Source: Blautia sp.
GTDB lineage: Bacteria; Bacillota; Clostridia; Lachnospirales; Lachnospiraceae
Assembly (NCBI GenBank): GCA_029257805.1
Contig: JARIAR010000013.1
Location: 1 to 64,000, forward strand
Direction: 5' to 3'
DNA length: 64,000 nt
This document shows positions 40,662 to 48,202 of this stretch, in pieces. The position numbers and the translations under genes are program-made. Every line of letters begins with the position of its first letter. Position 1 is the stretch's first letter. The notes beneath the pieces were generated by a model that was not told the DNA's origin, did no database searches, and saw only the letters and a program-made list of their open reading frames with translations.

Positions 40662-41801
40662 ATGAAAAAAGTATTGGTGAGTTTAATAGCAGGCCTGGCT
40701 TGTATGCTGCCGGTATCAGGTGTTTTTGCAACGGAAGAAACGACACTTTCTGATGATATTTATAGTTTTCAGGCGGAGATTGACGGTGAGTTATATCAGT
40801 TTCCTATGTCTTTCGAGGATTTTACAGCAAAAGGCTGGGAATATGATGGCGATGCAGCGCAGACTTTGGAACCAGATGCGTATACAGCAGCAGAAGTTTT
40901 TAAAAAAGGTGAAGAGCGGATTTATACAAGTATTTATAACCGGGGTATGAATACGGCACCCTACTCAGAGTGTAAGATAGGCGGATTTTCCGTAGATTCT
41001 TTTTTGACACAGAACGGGCAGACGACTGTCAAACTTCCAAAAGGAATTGAGTTTGGTGTTTCTACACTGGATGACGTAAAGGCTGCTTATGGTGATCCAA
41101 GCGATTTATACGATGGAGAATTATATACTTCCTTAACGTATGAATATGAAGCTTATCAGGATGTGGAAATTAAAGTAAGTAAGGAAACAAATGTTGTAAG
41201 TGAAATAGATTTGAAAAACCTGGTTCAGGAAGAAGATGATAAACAGGCAGAGAATGTAAGCAGTGAGCCTACAGAAGAAGTAAAAAGTTATCAGGCGCCT
41301 ACAGAATTAGGAGATGATCTGACAAAATTTATTGTAGAGTACGATGGCGCTTTATACCAGCTTCCTGCTCCAGTTTCTGAATTTGAAAAAAATGGATGGA
41401 AAATAAAAGAAGAAAGTTCTGAAATGGTAGTAAAAGGCAAAAGTTTCGGATGGGTGGTTCTGATGAAGAACAATCAGGAATTAAAAGCCATTGCAAATAA
41501 TTATGGAAATAATGCAACTGCAATACAGAATTGTTTTGTAACAAGCGTAAGAGGTGATGATAACAGTACAAATATGCCAATTACGGTTCAAAAAGGAATT
41601 ACGCGTGGTATGACAAAAGCTGATCTGGAAAAAGCACTTGAAGGCGTGAATTACGAATTTGAGGAATCTTCCAGTTTTGAATATTATAAAGTGACAGGAC
41701 CGGAAAGCAAACTTGATTATGTAGAAATTCTTGTGAGAAAAGACACAGAAGTGGTACAGTCGATCGAAGTAAAATATAGTCCTAAAGAACTTGGAAAATA
41801 A
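40662..41801 (+). CDS. Secreted protein with two tandem copies of an unnamed domain
   Basis: A 379-residue protein with a signal peptide (MKKVLVSLIAGLACMLPVSG, cut near VFA). Copy 1 (about 33-175) and copy 2 (about 222-370) each begin with a strand ending DGxLYQxP (DGELYQFP and DGALYQLP). Each continues with a region ending in F..xGW (FTAKGWEYD and FEKNGWKIK), a YNRG/YGNN loop, and a late KGI..G.(S/T).xD.. element (KGIEFGVSTLDD and KGITRGMTKADL). A Glu/Gln-rich linker (178-215) separates them. The family is common in Lachnospiraceae but has no name known to me. It has no anchor, so it is released or bound by contact. The gene has its own promoter and terminator. Confidence 0.75.
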   Translation: MKKVLVSLIAGLACMLPVSGVFATEETTLSDDIYSFQAEIDGELYQFPMSFEDFTAKGWEYDGDAAQTLEPDAYTAAEVFKKGEERIYTSIYNRGMNTAPYSECKIGGFSVDSFLTQNGQTTVKLPKGIEFGVSTLDDVKAAYGDPSDLYDGELYTSLTYEYEAYQDVEIKVSKETNVVSEIDLKNLVQEEDDKQAENVSSEPTEEVKSYQAPTELGDDLTKFIVEYDGALYQLPAPVSEFEKNGWKIKEESSEMVVKGKSFGWVVLMKNNQELKAIANNYGNNATAIQNCFVTSVRGDDNSTNMPITVQKGITRGMTKADLEKALEGVNYEFEESSSFEYYKVTGPESKLDYVEILVRKDTEVVQSIEVKYSPKELGK

Positions 41802-41813
41802 AAATAAAACAAT

Positions 41814-41852
41814 GATGCTTCCCTGTATTTCGCAGGGAGGCATCTTTTTTTG
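41814..41852 (+). terminator. Terminator after the duplicated-domain secreted protein
   Basis: GATGCTTCCCTG (41814-41825) pairs with CAGGGAGGCATC (41833-41844), followed by seven T. Confidence 0.9.
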
Positions 41853-41901
41853 TAAAGGAGCAGTTGTACTAAAATAAATACATTCCAAAACAAAAAAACT
41901 A

Positions 41902-41930
41902 TTGCGTTAAAATTTTAACATTGTTATAAT
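41902..41930 (+). promoter_or_regulatory. Promoter of the iron-containing alcohol dehydrogenase gene
   Basis: TTGCGT (41902-41907), a 17-bp spacer and a perfect TATAAT (41925-41930). It gives a leader of about 75 bases, in which no riboswitch was recognised. Confidence 0.7.
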
Positions 41931-42011
41931 GAAGCTGATAAAAGACGATGTTCAGCGAACAAGTTTTTGTGTAGTAAAGCAATTATAAAAACTGTAAAGG
42001 AGAGGTGTAAA

Positions 42012-43193
42012 ATGGCAAGATTTACATTACCAAGAGACATTTATCACGGAAAAGGATGTCTGGCAGAATTGAAAAACCTGAAAGGAAAAAAAGCTGTTCT
42101 GGTAGTTGGCGGTGGTTCTATGAAACGCCAGGGCTTTTTGGATAAAGCAGTAAACTATTTGAAAGAAGCAGGAATGGAAGTACAGCTTATTGAAGGTGTA
42201 GAACCAGATCCATCTGTAGAAACCGTAATGAGAGGCGCAAAAGTAATGCAGGAATTTGAGCCGGACTGGATCGTATCCATGGGTGGCGGTTCTCCTATTG
42301 ATGCTGCAAAAGCAATGTGGGCATTTTATGAATATCCGGAAATTAAATTTGAAGATCTGATCGTACCGTTTGGTTTCCCGGAACTGAGACAGAAAGCAAA
42401 ATTTGCTGCAATTCCAACAACATCCGGAACAGCAACAGAAGTTACAGCTTTCTCTGTTATCACTGATTATGCAACAGGTATTAAATACCCATTAGCAGAT
42501 TTTAATATCACACCAGATGTTGCCATTGTAGATCCGGAACTTGTAAAAGCTCTGCCGGTAAAACAGGTTGCATACACAGGTATGGATGCATTAACACATG
42601 CAATCGAAGCTTATGTATCTACACTTCACTGTCCATTTACAGATCCGCTTGCTCTTCAGGCGATTGAAATGGTTCTGGATTACCTTCCGGCTTCCTATGC
42701 AGAAAATCAGGATGCAAGAGAACAGATGCATTATGCTCAGTGTCTTGCAGGAATGTCCTTCTCCAATGCACTGCTTGGTATTGTACATTCTATGGCACAT
42801 AAGACAGGTGCTGCATTCTCCACAGGACATATTCCTCACGGATGTGCAAATGCTATTTACCTGCCATACGTTATTAAATACAATGCGAAAAATAAAGAAG
42901 CAGCTACCCGTTATGCAGAAATTGCCCGTAGAATGGGTCTTCCGGGAACTTCCGAAAAAGCATTGATCAATAGCCTTTGTGAAAAAATTGACGCATTCAA
43001 TGTACAGCTGAATATTCCAAAGACATTAAAAGAATTTGGTATTCAGGAAGATGAATTTAAAGAAAAAGTTTCTAAAATTGCAGAACTTGCTGTAGGTGAC
43101 GCATGTACAGGATCCAACCCAAGAGAAATCGATCCGGCTGCAATGGAAAAACTCTTTAACTGTACTTACTATGGAACAGAAGTTGATTTCTAA
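42012..43193 (+). CDS. Iron-containing alcohol dehydrogenase
   Basis: A 393-residue type III alcohol dehydrogenase. It has the nucleotide-binding part VLVVGGGSMKRQGFL and SMGGGSPIDAAKAMW. The metal-binding domain has GMDALTHAIEAYVS and VHSMAHKTGAAFSTGHIPHG, with the Asp and His ligands typical of the family. It reduces aldehydes to alcohols (ethanol or butanol) with NAD(P)H and so disposes of fermentation electrons. The start is ATG 42012 (AAAGGAGAGG upstream), not the earlier in-frame codons in the leader. It is monocistronic with a strong promoter and terminator and near-ideal codon use, suggesting high expression. Confidence 0.94.
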   Translation: MARFTLPRDIYHGKGCLAELKNLKGKKAVLVVGGGSMKRQGFLDKAVNYLKEAGMEVQLIEGVEPDPSVETVMRGAKVMQEFEPDWIVSMGGGSPIDAAKAMWAFYEYPEIKFEDLIVPFGFPELRQKAKFAAIPTTSGTATEVTAFSVITDYATGIKYPLADFNITPDVAIVDPELVKALPVKQVAYTGMDALTHAIEAYVSTLHCPFTDPLALQAIEMVLDYLPASYAENQDAREQMHYAQCLAGMSFSNALLGIVHSMAHKTGAAFSTGHIPHGCANAIYLPYVIKYNAKNKEAATRYAEIARRMGLPGTSEKALINSLCEKIDAFNVQLNIPKTLKEFGIQEDEFKEKVSKIAELAVGDACTGSNPREIDPAAMEKLFNCTYYGTEVDF

Positions 43194-43211
43194 TAGTGTG
43201 ATATTTTATAG

Positions 43212-43243
43212 CCTCTCCCGGTAAAACCGGGGGAGGTTTTTTC
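43212..43243 (+). terminator. Terminator after the alcohol dehydrogenase gene
   Basis: CCTCTCCCGG (43212-43221) pairs with CCGGGGGAGG (43227-43236), followed by six T. Confidence 0.92.
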
Positions 43244-43255
43244 ATAAGGGACAGT

Positions 43256-43284
43256 TTGACTTTCTTTTCTTCGTATATTAAACT
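43256..43284 (+). promoter_or_regulatory. Promoter of the yedF operon
   Basis: TTGACT (43256-43261), a 17-bp spacer and TAAACT (43279-43284), 37 bases upstream of the yedF start. Confidence 0.5.
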
Positions 43285-43321
43285 TATTCATAAAGAAGAA
43301 TAATATATTGGGGGAATTGTT

Positions 43322-43948
43322 ATGATCAAAGTAAATGCAGTTGGGGATGCATGTCCTATTCCCGTAGTAAAAACACAGCAGGCAATAAATGAATTAAATG
43401 GTGCAGGTATTGTAGAGACTGTTGTAGATAATGAGATTGCAGTACAGAATCTGACAAAATTGGCAAACAGCAGGGGATGCTCTGTAAAATCAGAAAAAAT
43501 GAAAGAAAACAGATATAGGGTAACCATCACAGTAGGAAATCCCAAAGAAGAGAATACACGGAGAGAGCATGTTTTTGAAGCGGATGTAGCAGCATGTGTA
43601 CCGGATAGCCGAAGCAATACGGTGATCGTAGTTTCTTCGGATAAAATGGGGGAAGGAAGCAGTGAATTAGGAACGGTTCTAATGAAAGGATTTCTTTATG
43701 CAGTGAGTCAGCAGGAAAAACTTCCTGAAACCATGTTGTTTTACAATAGCGGCGCATTTCTTACCTGTGAGGGTTCTTCTGCGTTGGAAGATTTAAAATC
43801 TTTGGAAGCACAGGGGGTAGAAATTCTTACTTGTGGCACATGTCTGGATTTTTATGGCCTTACCGAGAGGATAAAGGTAGGAGAAATTACAAATATGTAT
43901 ACAATAGCAGAAAAAATGACACAGGCAGGGTTGATCGTTAAACCATGA
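43322..43948 (+). CDS. yedF: Selenium-metabolism sulfurtransferase-like protein YedF
   Basis: A 208-residue two-domain protein. The N-terminal TusA/SirA-like domain (1-72) carries the active cysteine C11 in GDACPIPVV. The C-terminal DsrE-like domain (about 95-205) contains IVVSSDKMGEG, LFYNSGAFLTCEGS and LTCGTCLDFYGL. This fusion is the YedF family found in bacteria that use selenium. It is thought to carry or channel reactive sulfur or selenium, but the mechanism is not settled. Its stop overlaps the start of the cysteine desulfurase gene by 4 bases. Confidence 0.9.
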   Translation: MIKVNAVGDACPIPVVKTQQAINELNGAGIVETVVDNEIAVQNLTKLANSRGCSVKSEKMKENRYRVTITVGNPKEENTRREHVFEADVAACVPDSRSNTVIVVSSDKMGEGSSELGTVLMKGFLYAVSQQEKLPETMLFYNSGAFLTCEGSSALEDLKSLEAQGVEILTCGTCLDFYGLTERIKVGEITNMYTIAEKMTQAGLIVKP

Positions 43949-45108
43949 TTTATTTAGATAATGCAGCAACAACATGGAGAAAGCCTTCTGTTGTAATAGA
44001 AGCCGTAACGAAAGCCCTTTCCGGTATGGGGAATCCCGGAAGAGGCGCACATGATGTCACATTGCAGGCATCAAGGGTAATTTATGAAACAAGGGAAAAG
44101 CTGGCGGGATTTTTGGGGATTTCAAACTCGGATAGACTTGCTTTTACGGCGAATGCGACAGAAAGTCTGAATATTGCTATAAATGGTCTTTTTCGTCCGG
44201 GAGATCATGTAATTACAACTGTTTGTGAACATAATTCTGTTTTAAGGCCGTTATACCGAAAAGAGGAGGAAGGTACGGAAGTTACCATTGTTCCGCTTGA
44301 TCCCTCCTATCCCAGAGAACAAGGGATGATTGACTATGATTTTTTGGAAAAGTCCTGTAAACAGAATACAAAAGCGGTGGTGGTAACACATGCATCTAAC
44401 ATAACGGGAAATATCACTGATCTGGAAAGAGTATCCCGATTTGCGAAAAAAAATGGTTTGCTTTTTCTTGTAGATGCGTCTCAGACAGCAGGCTCATTGC
44501 CTTTGGATATAGAAAAGACAGGTATAGATATTCTTTGTTTCACCGGTCATAAGGGACTTCTGGGACCTCAGGGAACAGGGGGGATTTATGTAAGAGACGG
44601 GATCCGGCTGCCATCTTTTAAAGTTGGAGGAAGCGGGATTCATAGTTATGATAGAAATCATCCCTTGGAAATGCCTTCCACTCTTGAAGCAGGAACCTTA
44701 AACGGTCATGGCATTGCAGGACTTGGAGCAGCAGTGGAGTATCTGCAAAGAGAATCTGTTGAAAAAATCAGAGAAAAAGAGAAGATGCTTTCCAGCTGTT
44801 TTACAGAGGAGATATCTAAGATACCGGGAATTATATTGTATGGAAATCCTGATCCATCACAGAGAGTAGGAATCGTATCTTTGAATATAGGAAATCTGGA
44901 TTCCGGAATGGTAAGTGACTGGTTATGGGAAGATTATGAAATTGCAGTTCGGCCAGGAGCTCATTGTGCGCCTCTTCTTCATAAGGCGCTGGGTACAAAA
45001 CGACAGGGGGCAGTAAGGTTTAGTTTTTCTTATGATAATACACTGGAAGAAGTGGAAACAGCAGTGCAGGCTTTGAAGACATATGCCAGAGAGGAAGGAC
45101 TGCTATGA
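43945..45108 (+). CDS. Cysteine desulfurase family PLP enzyme (SufS/CsdB-like)
   Basis: A 387-residue class V aminotransferase-fold enzyme. It begins MIYLDNAATTWRKP. The PLP-binding lysine is K203 in TGHKGLLGPQGTGG and the active-site cysteine is C341 in RPGAHCAPLLHKALG. It releases sulfur (or selenium) from cysteine (or selenocysteine). Position between yedF and a DUF3343 gene, with 4-base overlaps on both sides, assigns it to the selenium-linked subgroup rather than Fe-S assembly. No sufU/sufB or iscU genes are nearby. Confidence 0.92.
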   Translation: MIYLDNAATTWRKPSVVIEAVTKALSGMGNPGRGAHDVTLQASRVIYETREKLAGFLGISNSDRLAFTANATESLNIAINGLFRPGDHVITTVCEHNSVLRPLYRKEEEGTEVTIVPLDPSYPREQGMIDYDFLEKSCKQNTKAVVVTHASNITGNITDLERVSRFAKKNGLLFLVDASQTAGSLPLDIEKTGIDILCFTGHKGLLGPQGTGGIYVRDGIRLPSFKVGGSGIHSYDRNHPLEMPSTLEAGTLNGHGIAGLGAAVEYLQRESVEKIREKEKMLSSCFTEEISKIPGIILYGNPDPSQRVGIVSLNIGNLDSGMVSDWLWEDYEIAVRPGAHCAPLLHKALGTKRQGAVRFSFSYDNTLEEVETAVQALKTYAREEGLL

Positions 45109-45341
45109 GACAGAGACGAAAAACACTGGTAGTTACGTTTAATACAACCCAGGAAGCGTTAGGTATGGAGAAATTTTGTATAAAAAATCAAATACCGGGA
45201 AGATTGATACCAGTACCGGGAGAAATTACAGCAGGGTGTGGTCTTGCATGGAAAACAATACCGGAAGAAGAAAGGGAAATAGAGGAAAGAATGGAAGCAC
45301 AGGGAATAAAATGGGCTTCCATGTATATACTGGAATTGTAA
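45105..45341 (+). CDS. DUF3343-family small protein
   Basis: A 78-residue protein with the DUF3343 pattern LVVTFNTTQEALGMEKFC, then IPGRLIPVPGEITAGCGLAW. The two cysteines (near 24 and 46) and a Gly-Cys-Gly turn are conserved in the family, which occurs almost only with yedF and selenium genes. A role as a small carrier or partner of the desulfurase is likely but unproven. It overlaps the desulfurase gene by 4 bases and closes the operon. Confidence 0.85.
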   Translation: MRQRRKTLVVTFNTTQEALGMEKFCIKNQIPGRLIPVPGEITAGCGLAWKTIPEEEREIEERMEAQGIKWASMYILEL

Positions 45342-45344
45342 AAG

Positions 45345-45376
45345 CAGCTCCGCCACTGGCGGAGCTGTTCTTTTAA
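45345..45376 (+). terminator. Terminator of the yedF operon
   Basis: CAGCTCCGCC (45345-45354) and GGCGGAGCTG (45358-45367) pair perfectly around ACT, followed by TTCTTTT. The stem also lies just behind the stop codon of the convergent oleate hydratase gene. Confidence 0.85.
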
Positions 45377-45377
45377 A

Positions 45378-47348
45378 TTACAACATAGAATCTTTTAAAA
45401 TGTCATGATCACGTAATATTTTTTCAATTACAGTGCCGTTTATAAAATGAAGAAACGGTTTTTTCAACATATTTAACGGACCGGGAAGCTCAATTTCCAA
45501 TGGGGATTTTCCATCCATCAGTTTTACGGAACTGTCAAGAAGTTCTCGAATATCATAAACACTTCCCCACACTTCCGGAACTCCTCTGTCAATGGAGAGA
45601 AGTCCATATACGGCTTCCATGGCAGTTCTAACAGAATATTCCGTAGTAAATACAGTATCTCGTGGTGTATCTGCAAACTGTCCAAGGAATGCGAAGTTTA
45701 CACAGCCGTCCGGGATTACATCCGGTCTGTCTCCTTTTGTTCTGGGCATAAAGAAGGCGGTAATGTATGGCATCATGGTTGGAACACATACAGCACTTTT
45801 TTCAGCCAGTTCCGGAATTTCATTAACAGGAACGCCAATGTGGTACAGCCATTCCTCTGTAATTTCTTTTCCGGTACATTCTTTCATTGGTTTTTTTACA
45901 TAATCGCCCGGAACATCTGTAAAGAGGCCGTATACCCATACACATACTTTATCCGGATCCTGTTCTTTAAATTGACCCTGACGATTGATCGTCCAGCTAA
46001 GGAGCCATTTAGAATCCCGACAACTTACGATTCCGCCAGTTACGACTTTTCCACTTCTTGGATCGCGTTTACATATGTTGGTAATATAAGGAATGATTTT
46101 TTCATCAAGGGTAGTGATAGTGGCAGATTCCCAGTTTGTTTTAGAAATATCGGAACAGAATTTTTCCGGATGTCCAAAGGAAGAATCCTGTTTTGCAATA
46201 TTTTTCCACAAATTCCAGCAGCCGCTTGTGCGTACCTCTGCATCGCCGTTAGGGGCGTGGTTTTGATCGCCATAAATAGTACCTTCTGTACAGCTTCCGT
46301 TTGTAACAAATACAAGATCATTTTCTGTGAGAAGAATTCCTTTTTCTTTTCCGTTTACCTTGCATTCAATAGCGGAAGCAATTTTTTTGCCGTCTTTAAA
46401 TTCGAATACAACATTTGTAACTTCCGTGTTAAACTGGAAGTCAACTCCTGCATTTTCCAGATATTTTTGCATAGGAAGGATCAGGGATTCGTACTGGTTG
46501 TATTTTGTAAATTTCAAAGCGCTAAAATCAGGAAGACCTCCGATATGGTGGATGAAACGCTGGAAGTAAAGTTTCATTTCCAATGCACTGTGCCAGTTCT
46601 CAAAAGCGAACATAGTTCTCCAGTATAACCAGAAAGTAGAATGAAATACTTCATCATCAAAGACATCTTCGATTGTTTTATCGTAGAGATCTTCGTCTTT
46701 TGTGAGAAATAGTTTCATGATCTCCATACAGCCTTTCTGACTTAAGTTAAACTTTCCGTCTGTATGGGCATCTTCTCCACGGTTTACCGTAGCTCTGCAC
46801 AGAGAATAGTTTGGATCATGTTTATTCAGCCAGTAAAATTCATCCAGTACAGAGGCGTTTGGTGTTTCAAGAGAGGGGATGCTGCGGAATAAGTCCCAGA
46901 GACATTCGAAATGATTTTCCATTTCACGTCCTCCGCGCATAATGTAACCACGTGTGGAATCATAAATTCCGTCACAGGCACCTCCGGCAATATCCATAGC
47001 TTCCAGAATATGGATGTGAGAGCCCGGCATTTGTCCGTCACGAACAAGGAAGCAGGCAGCAGAAAGCGATGCCAAGCCGCCGCCTACGATATATGCATGT
47101 TTATTGTCTACATTTTCAGGTTTTTCAGGACGGGCAAAAGCTTCATAGTTTCCGTTGCTGTAGTAAATGCCCTTACTGTTTTTTTCGTGTTTTCCACGTT
47201 CTGTATTTCGGTAATCATTATGGGCTTTTGCTGCTTTTTTGGCAGAAGCCTGTTTATTATCTTTTGATTTTTTCATAAAAAGTGCAGTGGCTCCGGCGCC
47301 TGCAGCCATAGCGGAGACCATACCTAAATTTATTTTTTTCTTTGCCAT
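45378..47348 (-). CDS. ohyA: Oleate hydratase with N-terminal membrane anchor
   Basis: A 656-residue member of the oleate hydratase (myosin-cross-reactive antigen) family. These FAD enzymes add water to the cis-9 double bond of oleic acid, giving 10-hydroxystearate, a detoxification step in gut bacteria. The FAD motif GGGLASLSAA lies at about 88-98, and RGGREMENHFECLWDLF contains the family RGGREM signature with the catalytic Glu. Before the enzyme there is an 85-residue extension: a hydrophobic helix (MVSAMAAGAGATALFM) and a Lys-rich linker. The usual enzyme starts near the YYSNGNYEAFARP segment. The extension suggests anchoring to the membrane where fatty acids insert. A TetR gene lies just upstream on the same strand. 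Confidence 0.94.
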   Translation of the reverse strand: MAKKKINLGMVSAMAAGAGATALFMKKSKDNKQASAKKAAKAHNDYRNTERGKHEKNSKGIYYSNGNYEAFARPEKPENVDNKHAYIVGGGLASLSAACFLVRDGQMPGSHIHILEAMDIAGGACDGIYDSTRGYIMRGGREMENHFECLWDLFRSIPSLETPNASVLDEFYWLNKHDPNYSLCRATVNRGEDAHTDGKFNLSQKGCMEIMKLFLTKDEDLYDKTIEDVFDDEVFHSTFWLYWRTMFAFENWHSALEMKLYFQRFIHHIGGLPDFSALKFTKYNQYESLILPMQKYLENAGVDFQFNTEVTNVVFEFKDGKKIASAIECKVNGKEKGILLTENDLVFVTNGSCTEGTIYGDQNHAPNGDAEVRTSGCWNLWKNIAKQDSSFGHPEKFCSDISKTNWESATITTLDEKIIPYITNICKRDPRSGKVVTGGIVSCRDSKWLLSWTINRQGQFKEQDPDKVCVWVYGLFTDVPGDYVKKPMKECTGKEITEEWLYHIGVPVNEIPELAEKSAVCVPTMMPYITAFFMPRTKGDRPDVIPDGCVNFAFLGQFADTPRDTVFTTEYSVRTAMEAVYGLLSIDRGVPEVWGSVYDIRELLDSSVKLMDGKSPLEIELPGPLNMLKKPFLHFINGTVIEKILRDHDILKDSML

Positions 47349-47382
47349 ATAAAGACCGCCTTTCTGAAATATCTAAAGTTCT

Positions 47383-47437
47383 TATATGACATATAGTATT
47401 TCCAAATCTGTATTTTTACAATTTACAAAGTGTGTAA
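47383..47437 (-). promoter_or_regulatory. Promoter and palindromic operator candidates of the oleate hydratase gene
   Basis: Minus-strand -35 TTGTAA (47416-47421) and -10 TACTAT (47393-47398) have a 17-bp spacer. TATATGACATATA (47383-47395) is a near-perfect dyad over the -10. TTACA-N5-TGTAA (47423-47437) is a second dyad next to the -35. Either could bind the TetR protein encoded just upstream. Confidence 0.5.
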
Positions 47438-47453
47438 GATGATAAGAAATTTA

Positions 47454-48017
47454 TCAAAGTTCAGGTTTTGTAAAGTTTTGGATAGAATGAAAAATATTAC
47501 CATGAATGGTAAGGATGATTTTTTCGGCAATTTGGTGGTAATCTTCTTTCATTCCCTGTTTGATCCAGTCCAGCATAATTCCGACAAAACTGTATTTGTA
47601 AAAATCTGCAATAAATTTTTTGTCTTCTTCGGTAATGGAAGTACCTGCGGATTGTTCTTCTACCACTCCCATGATCAATGTGCGGGTAAGTGTGAAAAGA
47701 TAGTTTTCAATTTGTTCTCTGCTTATAGAATGGTAGGCGTTTAAGATAAATGGTTTATTTTCCAGTACGACTTCAAAGATCTGAAAAAGGCCCTCTGACC
47801 AGGTGGCATATGTTTTTTTGCCCTGTAATGCTTTTGTTGCATCTTCCAGACATGACCATTCAACAAGATCATAAATGTCTTTAAAATGGTAGTAAAAAGT
47901 CATGCGGCTGATACCGCAGTCAGATGTGAGATCGTTTATGGTAATCTTATCAAGAGGTTTTTTCAGGAGAAGTTTTTTAAGAGAAGCTTCCAGAGCTTCC
48001 TTTGTCATGTTGGGCAT
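47454..48017 (-). CDS. TetR-family regulator (DhaS-like), probable oleate hydratase regulator
   Basis: A 187-residue regulator with an N-terminal TetR helix-turn-helix (about 8-55, KKPLDKITINDLTSDCGISR and MTFYYHFKDIYDLVEW). A helical ligand domain follows, with the C-terminal type seen in DhaS-like proteins (NKPFILNAYHSISREQIENY). It precedes the oleate hydratase gene on the same strand by 105 bases. It has its own promoter, and palindromes overlap the hydratase promoter. A fatty-acid-responsive repressor is the natural reading, since TetR proteins commonly bind acyl ligands. GGAGGGA lies upstream of the first Met. Confidence 0.88.
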   Translation of the reverse strand: MPNMTKEALEASLKKLLLKKPLDKITINDLTSDCGISRMTFYYHFKDIYDLVEWSCLEDATKALQGKKTYATWSEGLFQIFEVVLENKPFILNAYHSISREQIENYLFTLTRTLIMGVVEEQSAGTSITEEDKKFIADFYKYSFVGIMLDWIKQGMKEDYHQIAEKIILTIHGNIFHSIQNFTKPEL

Positions 48018-48048
48018 TTTTATTCCCTCCTTCTTATGGATTGGGCTT

Positions 48049-48077
48049 ATTATATGCTTTTAAAAGTAAAGTTACAA
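48049..48077 (-). promoter_or_regulatory. Promoter of the TetR gene
   Basis: Minus-strand TTGTAA (48072-48077), a 17-bp spacer and a perfect TATAAT (48049-48054), about 32 bases before the start codon. Confidence 0.6.
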
Positions 48078-48202
48078 GACCCGGGAACAGACAAAAGTGA
48101 AGGTTTAGCCTAGTTTTATATAAAAAAAGATGCTATAATAATTGCGATTCTGGAAAAAATATGAATAGATGAAAAGTTTAATTTTAAGTGAAGGATAAGT
48201 AT

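Noticed and set aside
41931-42011. Riboswitch in the alcohol dehydrogenase leader
   Set aside because: Only about 75 bases with no stable paired core and no intrinsic terminator before the gene.
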